DNA of 64,000 nt. Origin: Nepenthes gracilis. Taxonomy: Eukaryota; Streptophyta; Magnoliopsida; Caryophyllales; Nepenthaceae. Position numbers and translations under genes: made by a program. The notes below the pieces were generated by a model that had not been told where the DNA came from, did not search any database, and saw only the letters and a list, made by a program, of their open reading frames with translations. Within the stretch, counting starts at the first letter, position 1; each line of letters begins with the position of its first letter. Shown here piece after piece: positions 45,000 to 56,030 of the stretch. Location of the stretch: positions 3,835,501 to 3,899,500 of the forward strand of contig BSYO01000033.1 of the NCBI GenBank assembly GCA_033239525.1, read 5' to 3'.

Positions 45000-45865
45000 T
45001 TCACAAGTTTTTACCATAAAAAAAAGGTCAAAAGATAAAAAAAAGGCACCTCAAAAGAGAGCCACTCTGTGCCAAAGATGCCTGTGGCCCTTAAGGTGCA
45101 AAACTAAGTTATACCCTCCCGGTTCAATGGCCGTGACAACCTCAAGGTCAAGGAGGAGAGTCTAGAGCGATGAAATCTCCAATATACACAAGATTTTGAG
45201 CGCCATTCTAACTGAGAGTAAAGATCATGCAACAACATGTCCTGAATCCTTCCGACTAGATAGATACCAGATGAGCTTGCCAATTATTTAAACTTGAGGG
45301 CATTCCTCAATGTAAAGATGATCATTTCCACAATTAAGGTGGAGGAGCGCATCAAGAGAATAAAATAGTAGGTAAACAATGAAGTTTTACTAGTTAGATG
45401 ACCCAATTGAGTCACATGCCATTCATCTCTGATATCAAGAGGCACCGATTGCCCCATAAGTTCAAAATATATATATTGGAGCTACAAGACGAAAGTATCA
45501 TTTCAATTGATCATCCAAACCATTTATGTACCCTACTTGGCTTCTAAAATCTAGAAGATAACACACTATATCTCTATTTTTCTTTTAACTTCAAAGGAAG
45601 ATACACGAATTTAGTTTTACAGATTATAACAAAATTCTATTGAGATATATTAGAAACTGACCAGCTAGTTTTTGTCACATTCCACCTTTAACTGGAGGGA
45701 AGAAAAGTAACCATGACATCTAGATAAGATTAGACAGACTCTTAATGAGAGCTAAAGTGTTTTCTTGTTTGATTTAATACTAAGACCAAAGGCATATTGA
45801 AAGATCGGGTGAAACTAAATACTCATATGATAACTATTTAATTGGGTGGCTTTTTTAAGTCATTG
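45000..45865 (+). pseudogene. TAT-type gypsy gag relic
   Basis: Near 45415-45560 the plus strand reads SHMPFISDIKRHRLPHKFKI followed by a degraded version of the YDG-DP-DHL motif, which is the gag N-terminus of TAT-lineage elements. No other gypsy domain is visible and the rest of the stretch has stops in all frames. Confidence 0.4.
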
Positions 45866-45869
45866 ATAT

Positions 45870-46700
45870 AGTAAGACCCCAAGACATTCTTAGAGATAGA
45901 AATTATGAACTAGTAATATTATCAACTAAGTTAGCTTGATTAATCAGCACAGCTATCCAATGAATAGTAAATCCAAAAAAGTGAAAATATTAAACTGCCC
46001 ATGGGCCCAAACTCAAAGAACATAGAGTCTGGTCATTACCTAACTTTAATTAGAATAAACTAATATTAGACAAGCAATTAAGTGGCTGAGTGGTTGTTAG
46101 GCAAATTTAGTTATATGCTTGAATGATTGTATATCTGAATGTCTAACCAAAAGATTAATCTAATCGAGTAATTCATCCAATTGAGCCTAAAATTGGATCT
46201 TTAAACTAATTAATATCAACTACTCAATATTATCGATTTGTTATTTGGGCATTAATTGCTTCCAATCAACCCAATGATCAGAATTTGTACAATAACGGTT
46301 AAATTGATCAATTTTTAACCGACTTAACCATCTTGAAAGTGGTTGGTTTTTTCTTTTCAGAAAATCGCCATCAATTAGCAAATAGTTAAAAATATGTCAA
46401 CTTTTTCTAAAAAAATAAAAGGATTTCAAAAAATAAGAAATAGAGTATTACCATCTAATGCACATATTCTTTCACTAAATATGAAGCCAAGCCCTACAAT
46501 TCTCTCTCTCTCATCCTCTCAATCTCTCTCACATTCCCAATTTTTTAAAAAATTACTGATTTAATTATCGGATAATATATCGGTAAATAAGTTTAAAATC
46601 TTTCAAAATTCTTATTTACTAATATAAAATGTAAAAATATTTAGCAACATATAATTTTCAATTCCTTCATAATTCTTATTAAAAAATTCTAAAAAATATA
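45870..46700 (+). repeat. LTR J (gypsy, plus orientation)
   Basis: It matches LTR I in both halves and LTR K in part. It contains a (CT)-rich leader at 46500-46535 and the family box ACTGATTTAATTATCGG at 46556. Ends were not defined precisely. Confidence 0.55.
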
Positions 46701-47115
46701 ATTATTATCATATAATTTCTATTTTTATTAAATTACAAAGGAAAAATTGTTAAATTTTCATTAAGTTCTAAAACCTAGGGAACCCTCACCGTTGGCCCCT
46801 GAGTTCCGTGAAGACCGTGCTATGTGATAACGCCAATCAAATAATCAATATTATTATGGAGAATAAGCGTTTTAATATTAATTAATTATTACATAAATAT
46901 AATTATAAGATATTTAATAATTAAATATACTTGACATATATTTTAAAACAAACTAATCACGCCCTACTAGTCATATTAACATTTTTCATTTTTTAATTAA
47001 CCTATACATTTTCGTATTCTCAACATTGGTAAATTTATGTTAACAAACTTTACATACTAACATTTTAATAATATATTAAAATATATTAAATTTATTTTAT
47101 AGTCATAATAATTAG

Positions 47116-48534
47116 TGATACGTTCCTAGATTCGAATTGTTGTACGAATTAAAGAGCAACTTAATCTTTCATAGCAGATCAAATTAAAGCAAGTCTGATC
47201 TCTGTCATTATAAACTTGGATCTTACACAATACAACTAAAAATAAGAGACTAGGCGGATTGGCGGGACTCGCTTTCTAATATATCTTCCAACACTCAAAT
47301 TAAAAATATTTCTCAACAGATGAAAAGATGCGATGAAATATGAAATATGCATAGATGCACATTTTCTGGGATTGAGTGTTAGGACGTGCCCGTCTAAAAA
47401 GCGGCTTACGGATGGAAGACTGGGCTCCAACATGTACGTCCTGTTAGGGAATGGCTTAGAGGTGTATCCGTCCAAGGGACGACGTAGAGGTGTACCCGCC
47501 TAAGAGGCAGCTTATGAATGAAGGACTGAGCTTCCGATAGGTGCGCCCGATTAATGAACAACTTAGAAGTATGAATGAAGGACTGAGCTTCCGATAGGTG
47601 CGCCCGATTAAGGGACAACTTAGAAGTGCACTTGATTAAAGGATAGTTTAGAGAGATGGAGGACCACACTCCTATTGAGTACGCTTGGTCAAAGGCGACT
47701 TAGAAAGATAGAAAACTAAGCTGTTATTGAGTGCGCTCCGACAAGGACGACTAAAGAGATAGAGGACTTCACTCCTACTAAGTGCATCCAGCCAGGGGCG
47801 GCTCAAGAGAGACGGAAGACTTTGTTCCTATTGAGCACGCCCGGCCATAGGACGGTTTGAGAGAGACAAAGAACTTAGCTCCTGTTGAGTGCGCCTGGCC
47901 ACTGTGTCCTCCCGGCCAGGGGGAAGCTTAAGAGATAGATGACTTAACTCTTACTGAGTGCGCCTGATTGAGGGACGGCTTGAGAGATAGAGGCTCTCAT
48001 GAGGAAGTGGCTAGCAAAAATAGAGGAGTGATGCACTTGCGAAGGGGTAATTCTAAGACTAATCGTCACATGTCCCTAGTCATCTGCCTCATTCTCCATT
48101 TTTGCAAGCTTGGAGAGAGTTTTCCTCCTGTGTTTTCTTGAGCCCCTCTTTTTTCCTCCCTCTCTTTTTCCCTTTCCTATAGGAGAAAGAAGGTATCTAT
48201 AGAGAAAATTTTGGGTGCAGGTTAGCTGACCTTTCCTTCTTGAAGAGTGCCGAGAATGGTGCCTTCCTCTGTGATGCGTGATCATGTGCCGAATCTTTGC
48301 TGAGTTGTTGTTGCCATTTTGAGGGCCATGCGCTGGCAGGAGAACATTGGTTTGTTTGCCGAGCTACTAAGCCAGTAGGCTATCTTTGGGCCGAACTACG
48401 CGGGCTGTTGACTCGGCTTGACTCGACCCTTCATGGCCCTGGCCCACGCTGGATTTCGTTGGACTACTACTTCTGGACTATTCTCCTACTGTGGCTCTAG
48501 ATCTCGAGTCGACCCATAGATAACAGGCTAATCA
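47116..48534 (-). repeat. Solo LTR B with 5-bp target duplication ATTAG
   Basis: This 1419-bp LTR starts TGATACGTTCC and ends GGCTAATCA, and is flanked by ATTAG at 47111-47115 and 48535-48539. It is collinear at both ends with LTRs A, C and D. The family box (CTTCCAACACTCAAATTA) lies at 47286. In its own direction a TATA box CTCTATAGATACC lies near 48190-48205. No internal sequence is present, so it is the product of LTR-LTR recombination. It lies 190 bp downstream of the last supported exon of the second DUF569 gene. Confidence 0.85.
47388..47990. repeat. Degenerate minisatellite inside LTR B, unit about 55-65 bp
   Basis: About nine units of the form GAGTGCGCCCGGCC, GACGGCTTAGAGAGATAGAG, GACTTAGCTCC follow one another. 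Two neighbouring units (47514 and 47571) are nearly identical over about 40 bp. LTR D has a related but shorter array. Confidence 0.8.
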
Positions 48535-48714
48535 ATTAGTATTATTATTATAAAATTATCTAACATCTAGAACGCCCTACTCTGCAGTTCCCTGATTTTC
48601 CCAATCTGAAAAATTTTCAATGTCTGACGTGATAACGATCAACAAACCCTAATTTAATTAACAGAAACTCAGCTGAAATCCAAAATTAATGAACACATAA
48701 ATGCAGCATAGTCA

Positions 48715-49311
48715 TTAATTACTAACCTTTTTCCAGGAAGTTCGCGGAGACCAATCGGAGCACGGCGTAGACGGAGAAGTTGACGCTTCAAAATCGTTCG
48801 ATGCCGCCGAAAAGCTCGATGCCGGCGACAAATTATCAGCGAAGGATCCGATATCTATCGGCAAATCGACCTCCTCAATATTCCACAGTATCCAATTACT
48901 GGTTCCCCCGACCAGCGGCACATCGTGAGTCACTGAATTTCTCCATGGCGGCGTCCCGCCGTTCGCTCGCAAGTATTTTCCCTCCCTCGTCTTGAGCTTC
49001 ACCTGAAATCCATCCCGCACAGGCTCCCACTCGGCGGAGTCAACGTTCTGGTGAACGACGACCGATTGGACAGCCTTTTTCCCGGTGACTCCGAGGAGAA
49101 ACGGTATCTCGGAGGCCGTTAAGTAGCGTCCAGTGCCGTAATTTTTCAGCCTAATGAAATCCGGCTTGGCGAATAGCTCGACTATCCATATCGCTCTCCA
49201 AGAAGATCCGTTTCGGCTCTGCCGAACGGTTTCGCGGTCGTCGTCCGCGACCAAGTACTTCTCGAGGTGGCTCCGGAGTTTAATCGCCGTGGTTTTCGCG
49301 AAGAGCTCCAT
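48715..49311 (-). CDS. DUF569 domain (fascin-like) protein, N-terminal exon; last exon not found
   Basis: The start is placed at ATG 49311 (MELFAKTTAIKLRSHLEKYL), matching the paralog's start; an in-frame ATG 69 bases upstream gives an unlikely extension. The DUF569 motifs follow in order: KYLVADDDRETV, FLLGVTGKKAVQ, VKLKTREGKYLRANGG, PPWRNSVTHDVPL and WILWNIEEVDL. The exon should end at 48727 with donor GTTAGT in phase 0, exactly where the paralog at 33873 splices. Reading through gives only VSN and a stop (198 residues). The C-terminal exon present in the paralog is not recognisable downstream, where a solo LTR sits 190 bp away. The gene may encode a short protein, use a distant exon, or be a pseudogene. 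Confidence 0.75.
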   Translation of the reverse strand: MELFAKTTAIKLRSHLEKYLVADDDRETVRQSRNGSSWRAIWIVELFAKPDFIRLKNYGTGRYLTASEIPFLLGVTGKKAVQSVVVHQNVDSAEWEPVRDGFQVKLKTREGKYLRANGGTPPWRNSVTHDVPLVGGTSNWILWNIEEVDLPIDIGSFADNLSPASSFSAASNDFEASTSPSTPCSDWSPRTSWKKVSN

Positions 49312-49819
49312 CCGGTCTCTAGACAGCAGATTTTTGTGTGGTTTTTTTGTTGGATTACCGATTTTTGCCGGTTTGATCAATTTCCTTAACGATTAAGACA
49401 AATAAATCCCAGTGTTTGAAAAATAGTTGGAGACGAACTTGTGGGGAAATAGCTTCCATGAGTCAAATGAGCGTTTCCAAAATCAAGTAATCTAAATTGA
49501 CGGACAGTAAACTCCTACTAGAAGGAAGAGAAGACATTTCTGAAAGCAACAGCCATTATCGACACGCTGCTCAGAGTTTGACTCCACATTAATTCTTGAT
49601 CGACCTGATTCATTTAAACTTCGATTTCTTTGGTTGTTGGATTTTTTTTTCCGCGTTAAATTTTGTTTTTACTCATATTTTATTCAACAAAATATTTTAA
49701 AATATTTTTAATTATTTTAAAACATTATCTAATAATATAATATTTATTTATCATATAATTTATTAATATATACAAATGGATTATATTATATATGATCCAA
49801 ATAATAATACTCTGATCCA

Positions 49820-50330
49820 ACATAAATCCCACTTAATCAATCATGCATGAAATTGATTCAGAGAATAACCTTGCCAAATGTTAAATTGACCAGTTGAGTA
49901 ATCGGGCAACCGGGGATATGAAAAATTAAATTAATTAACGACTTGATAAAGTAATTGATTAGATATTCAATTTCGACGAACGGTTATATTTAACGGCCAA
50001 ATAAATGTTAAAACTTAGCTCTTGAATATTTACGTAACTAATATTACAGTTAAAACTTAATACAATATAACAATTTAGACAAAATTACGCCAAATTTAGA
50101 CAGATGGATCAATTGACATTTACAATATAAATGTAAATACTAAGTCAATGAGAGATATATTAAGAAATGAGTTTCGTATATCTCTTATCCGTCGTTAAAT
50201 TGTTGCAATGCCCAAGATCTGGATTTATAATTATGAATACCTAACCCACTTTCTTTCAAATCAATTAAAAAAATTATCCGACTCTCTAATTTATATAGTA
50301 ATTTAGATCAAAAACACCTTTCATATTATA
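49820..50330 (+). repeat. LTR remnant H (gypsy, plus orientation)
   Basis: It is colinear with LTR remnant G at 34.94-35.6 kb (see there). It lies about 0.5 kb upstream of the second DUF569 gene, the same relative place as G has to the first. The end is typical of the family (CCGACTCTCTAATTTATATA). Confidence 0.5.
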
Positions 50331-50511
50331 AAAAATATATTATATTATTATAATATTTACTTATTTATTATTGAATAAATTTATCCACATGTATGGATAG
50401 GTCATGAAATAAATATTCCCTTATTAAACTAGCTAAATTAGCCAGTGTTCATTTAAATTTATTTTTAGCTAAACTTATGTTCAATAAATTTAAAATAAAT
50501 TTTAATAGGTA

Positions 50512-51511
50512 TGCCAGTAATGAGTTGGACCAAGAAGAAGGAAAGACCCAAATCCACAACGGTCCATTTACGCTTGGATGCTCAACGCTAGTCGTTGATC
50601 GGGTAAAATGCTAATGAGCCAACCAAAACCCAAGAATAGGATGGCCAACTTGGGCCCAAAAGGGTTAACGCTTCCGTTGATTGGAAGCATGCAAAACAGT
50701 CAATGCTTCCATTGACCGAAAATATGATTAGTTGACCTGTAGAAGACCAGGTTTCACGCGGCCCAAGTCCAGATTGGTTCGCCCATCCGTCATCGAGTAG
50801 TAATGGTCTTCTCCCCTAATTTCGCGCTCTCCACAGAAGACAACCTCCGTTGTAACGGTTGCTCCTAGAAATTGATACGCATCCCTAAAGAAAAGCGTCA
50901 GCATCCTTTTCTTATTTGTTGAAAACCCAAACGATTACAGAACGTAGAAAGAAAGAAATCAATCAAACGATCGTTACAATTATAAAGGCTGCACGCCAGA
51001 GAAGGCAACGATTCCCGCAGAGCGCGGGCATCAAGCCATCTGCACAAAGAAGGCAGCCCGACATGACGACTATAAAAAGCCATGGAGTTTTCACTCCTGA
51101 GACACGTTCTCACTTGTCTACAAAAGACTTTTCTTACAAAGCTCTCACACTTTCAGTACCCGTGCTCATCTGCCTTTTCTCTCTCTCTCTCTCTCTGTTA
51201 TTACGTTCTCAGCAAACTTAATACGTAGAGATCTCACTCCTCATAAGCAACAAAAGCCTTTCTACCCATGAAAGTAATCCCACTCCCACAAACACTCTCC
51301 GTATTCATACTACATCTCATTGCATTCACCTTTTTACTTTGAAAGCTATTTTCTGATTTAAGTGTCATAATATTTTTGGTGGGATAATATCCCACCGATA
51401 CTTGACATTTTGTTCGTAATTGTGATGCGTAGGATCCAAACTCAGTAAACAGAGTCAAATTCAGACGGACGATTTAATTCAAATTTATTCGAAATTTAGA
51501 ATCGTGACACA
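50512..51511 (+). repeat. LTR L (gypsy, plus orientation)
   Basis: A 1.0-kb LTR with TATA box CTATAAAAAGCC at 51070, a CT-rich leader at 51178-51197, and the family box TTTCTGATTTAAGTGTC at 51348. It is taken to start at TGCCAGTAATG and end at ATCGTGACACA. The flanking 5-mers do not match. GC-rich compared with its surroundings. Confidence 0.6.
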
Positions 51512-53270
51512 TTAGATTTGATAAAAAATAAATAATAAAAAAATAAATTTTAAAAAATTATATTTAGCATCATATCTATGTCATAAAACTAAAACAAAAA
51601 ATATATACATATATTACATTTTATATTTTTTATTCCCCTAATATTATACCAATTATAACAAATTAGATGGCTAGAAATTCAATCGGTGAAAAAATTGAAG
51701 TTGAATTAAAATTAGATAATTTAGCAGCATAAAAGTTATTTTTTCTTCAAATATTAATTTGGGTCTCCACTTTTAAATGTCAAGACTCTAGTCTTAGTTA
51801 AGAGTTTATAAATTTAAATTCAATTAGTAGCTTTTTATAATATAAAGATAAAATTAATTATATTTAGTTTACTATATGAAATAAATTTGCGTTTGATTTT
51901 TTTTCCTTTTTTATATTCTAAGGTACATAATTGACCCTTTTGGAATCAATTTGTCAAGATATTATCACCCTATCATTTTTCATCACGTACACCATCACAA
52001 AGTGAAGGTCTTATCCACACAGCTATTCCCAAATTTAATTACTTTTAAATAATTTTGCCATGTTTTATTATTTAAAATATTATTAGTGGTCAATTGAAAA
52101 AAAATAAAAATAAAAAAAGTGTAATTTATACGTGATTTATTAATTATTAATTATTTAATTATATTTTGTTCTTAATTATTTTAAATATTTTATTTTAATT
52201 ATTTTAAAATATTTTTACGTGATTTCTTCCTTTTACTTTCTTGATATTCATTATTAAGCCAATGTCTAAATTTATTATTAATTTGAAGATGATTTCAAAG
52301 GCCTTTGTAACCGGACTAACACTATGTAATTTTTTTTTTAATTTAGAAACATTATCATATAAAATTTATATGTTAATTTTATTGTATTTTTTTTATTATA
52401 AATATGTGTTATTATCTAATCTCTCTATAGATTCAAATAAATAATTAACAATCAATTTTAATAGAAATTTATTCTTAATTAATTTTACGTGACAATATTT
52501 GGATAGGCCTGCAACGATACAAATCTATATTATAATATATTATCTATTTTGTATCATATGCATAGGCTTGTAATAATATAATTTTATTCATTTTAAACTT
52601 TTTTTAATAAAAATGTCACTAATTATGAAGATATTTATACCATATTAAAAATATAACTCACTTTTTTTTTCAGATAATGTGAAATTCTATACATTAGCTG
52701 ATATAGAACCGCCCCTAATTTTAAAACAACGGTATTATTTTTTATGTCCCCTGAATCTTAATTGAGAATTCTTCATAAAAATATATGTGTATATAATATT
52801 TTATCATAAATATTATAATTTTTAAAATAATATATATTTTTAGATTATTTTTTATGTAAATACAAATTTTTAGATAGATATATTAAAAAATAATATTTAT
52901 GAACCGTTTTGAACTGATTTAATTTGATTTATAAATAAACATAATTAAGACTTTTAACCTCAAAAATTAAGCCTTATCTAATTCGGCTTAATTGATCAAT
53001 CATAAACTTTTATATTAATTCAACTTAGTATCTGGCTCAGACTTTTGGCTAATCAACGATGTTATATTTCGGTCAAAATGGAAACCATTTTCCTCGACAA
53101 TAAGAGTGGGAGATCAATTCCTCAAACAAAATTGGATTTTGATTAACATAATCACATCTGCTCAAAATGATTATTATTGATCTTCAAAATTGATAATTAT
53201 TTTCTAACCAACTATATACTATTTTAATTTTGTTTATAAATATTTGATGGTATCGATCTGAAGTCTTATA
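51512..53270. other. AT-rich spacer
   Basis: No gene and no clear repeat structure. Low-complexity A/T runs throughout; a (A/T)-only patch near 52120-52230 is the extreme. Confidence 0.5.
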
Positions 53271-53279
53271 GGTATAATC

Positions 53280-54800
53280 TCTTTATAATCGGTTTAATTA
53301 ATTAGTATAACAAGCATAAAAATAATAAATTAATAAGTTCATCATAACAAGTCTAAATAATAGTTTTGCCTTAATCTAATTTTAATACCAATAAGATGGA
53401 CAACTTAGTCTTTTAAGTAATCAAATTATTGATGAATATATTGGGTCATAGGTCCAAATATTATGAATATCTGAATGACAAATAAACAATTATTGAGTGA
53501 TTAAATCAACTAAATGATTAACCAAATCAAATAGTTAATCCGACTAAATAGCTAACTCAAACAAAATACTTTATGTACTTTACAATTAATTTAAGTGAAG
53601 ATTTTTAATTAATATAATTGTATAGAATGATAATTAAATTAATTAATTATTAACTGATCTAATTACGCATGTCATAATTTATTATTTATTTTTTAAAAAA
53701 TTGTCATAAATTGACAATGTGCTATGAATATGCACTTCTCTTGAAAAAATAACACAAGCCAGAAAATAAATGTAAAGCAAAGTTCTTCAATAAACTTATT
53801 GTTACATCCCGAGTTTATGGTTATTGTACGGATTATGAAACTTTCGGATTTCCATGCACGTGATAGCGTCAGGCTGAGGGTCCGGTCTCCGTAACTCTAA
53901 ACCCGGATCTGCACAACACAATCAACAAACAAGAGGTTAGAGATTCGGCGAAATTTCTCCCACTACGGCCACTCCGACGCTCAAATCAGCAAGTTCTCGC
54001 AATAAATGAAAATGACGCACGTGGTGGACGGTGCGCGGATAAATGCTGATGAAACGTGAGTGGTGTGTATGTTTTAGCGTGGAGGATGCAATGAGCAGGT
54101 TGCGGAAGGCCTGACTTTCTTAATGCACCGCGATGGGTGGCTAACTTCCCACTACCTGAACGGACTTGGGGATTGTGATCGTGAGAGAAGCGGGCTCGTT
54201 CGTGGCCACAGGACGTGAGTCTTATCTCAATTTGATTGCTTTCTCTCTTGTGATCTGTTTAGAGGAGGAAAGATCAGGATTCATATCCTTTTCTGTGGAA
54301 AAATGGAGTTCTTATAGTCTCATCCTCAGTGGACTCTGAGTGCCAAAATGTCCATTATTAAGGTTTCCTTGCCTCTGGTCATTGTCGTTGATCGCCGATC
54401 ATGTCGACTGTCGTTTTGCGGTGGCGGGCAGTCTCCTGAGCATTGTTGGCCACGCCTGGTCTTCCCTTGAATTGGGATTGATTGGCTGTCTGCGGGCGAC
54501 TACTTGAGTCGTTGGTGCAGTGCTAGCCACTTCTCCATTGGCTTATTTTTCCTCTCTTCTATTTGTTTTTCGGCAGTCATTAATGTGCTACAGTTCGTTC
54601 GTCGCTTTCTGCTTGCTGGGTGCCACGTATGCTCCCTGCACAGTTGGGCTGGCTTGATATTACTCGTGGGCCTTGACATTGCTCGTAAACCTTGACATGG
54701 GACCCAACACTTATAATTCTATACGATGCAAATCTAAGTCTTCTATCTCTTGTTCCTTCATCATCAAAATTTCACCCATTCTAAATTTTTTGAGATAGTT
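53280..54800 (+). repeat. LTR K, split by solo LTR C
   Basis: The left part (53280-53799) shares order and phrases with LTRs I and J (ATATTGGGTCATAGGTCCAA, GAATATCTGAATGA). The right part (54710-54800) continues with the CT-rich leader (CTTCTATCTCTTGTTCC) found in the right halves of I and J. The 910-bp LTR C lies between. Confidence 0.45.
53800..54709 (-). repeat. Solo LTR C with 5-bp target duplication CTTAT
   Basis: It starts TGTTACATCCC and ends GACCCAACA, and is flanked by CTTAT at 53795-53799 and 54710-54714. The box ACTCCGACGCTCAAATCAGC is at 53971. In its own direction the TATA box GACTATAAGAACTCC lies near 54309-54323. No internal sequence is present. It is the cleanest representative of the LTR family in the window. 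Confidence 0.9.
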
Positions 54801-54809
54801 TACATATTA

Positions 54810-55890
54810 AAAAATATTTGATTGAATAAATTTTATATTATTTAAATTTTTATTTATTATTATAATATATAAAATTTAAATATAAAAATTTAATAATGTA
54901 ATCCAAATACATTTAAATTATAATATAGATTTTAGATACGTCTTACAATATATTATATTTATAAAGGGCCTACATTCATTGTACTATGTCCAAATTCAAT
55001 TATAAAGTTATGAGTTTTAACCAAATTCAAGCATGACAAAATCAGATAAATTATAATTTATTTAATATCCATTTAAAATTTAGATTTAAATTAGATATAA
55101 ATTAAATTTTATTAAAAATTTATAACTGTCAGGTCAGACTAGGTCAAACATAACTTAATCATCCAAGCAAAAAAATTATAAGCATACCTATTCATAAATT
55201 TAGCCAATTGAGGATTTGTTTGCAAATATTTTTCTTATTTTTAATTATTTTATTTTTTAAAAAAATTTATCTATATAAATAATGCCTATAATATAAAATA
55301 TTTTAAAACTTATGATATTTCTATTGAAATAATACCTGTTATATATTTAAAAATAATAAGAAATTATATAAAAATTATTAATTAAAAAATATAATTTGTT
55401 ACAATAAATTTTAAGCTTAATATTTATTTAAATAAAAATATATATCTATTAAAATAATAATTAGAGCAAGATCAGATCAAACTAATTATTTTATAAGTGA
55501 ATTTGTCCTATCGAAAAAAGCAAATCTAGCATAAATTTATAATTATATGTATTTATAATATTAATGTATTTTATCAATTTATAAAATTTTAAACTGATCT
55601 AGACCAAATAATATATTTTAAATAGGATATAATCTTTTTACCTCTAATTTATACATATTTGGAATTTTCTAATGTTATTACTAACAATATCATTTAACAA
55701 CAGCATAATATCTGCAGTATCTTAATTATAATATAACGTATGATTTGCCGCGGTAAACGATGAAATAAGAAAAATGGGAAGTAAATAAGCGAGCAGGTGA
55801 AAGAGATCTGCAGACTATCAGACTAGAATTACTACCACACTTCTTACCCATCTGTCAGCGGCGGCAACCCCTTTTTCAGCTTTCTGCCGT
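54810..55890. other. AT-rich spacer upstream of the receptor kinase
   Basis: No gene. The last 150 bp (from about 55740) lose the AT-richness and should contain the kinase promoter and 5' UTR, but no clear TATA box stands out. Confidence 0.5.
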
Positions 55891-56030
55891 CTTCACGTGA
55901 ACCCATCTCCTTCAACCACGAGCCATCCCAATAACCTAGGTAACACTAACTTCAACTACTCCTCTCCCCACACTCTGTTTCTCTCTCCTCTCCTCACCAT
56001 TGATGACTTTTCTAGGTCTCGTCCTCATCC

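Noticed and set aside
47236..47669. Minus-strand open frames with repeated SLNRAHLSEAQSFIH-like peptides
   Set aside because: They arise from the minisatellite in solo LTR B.
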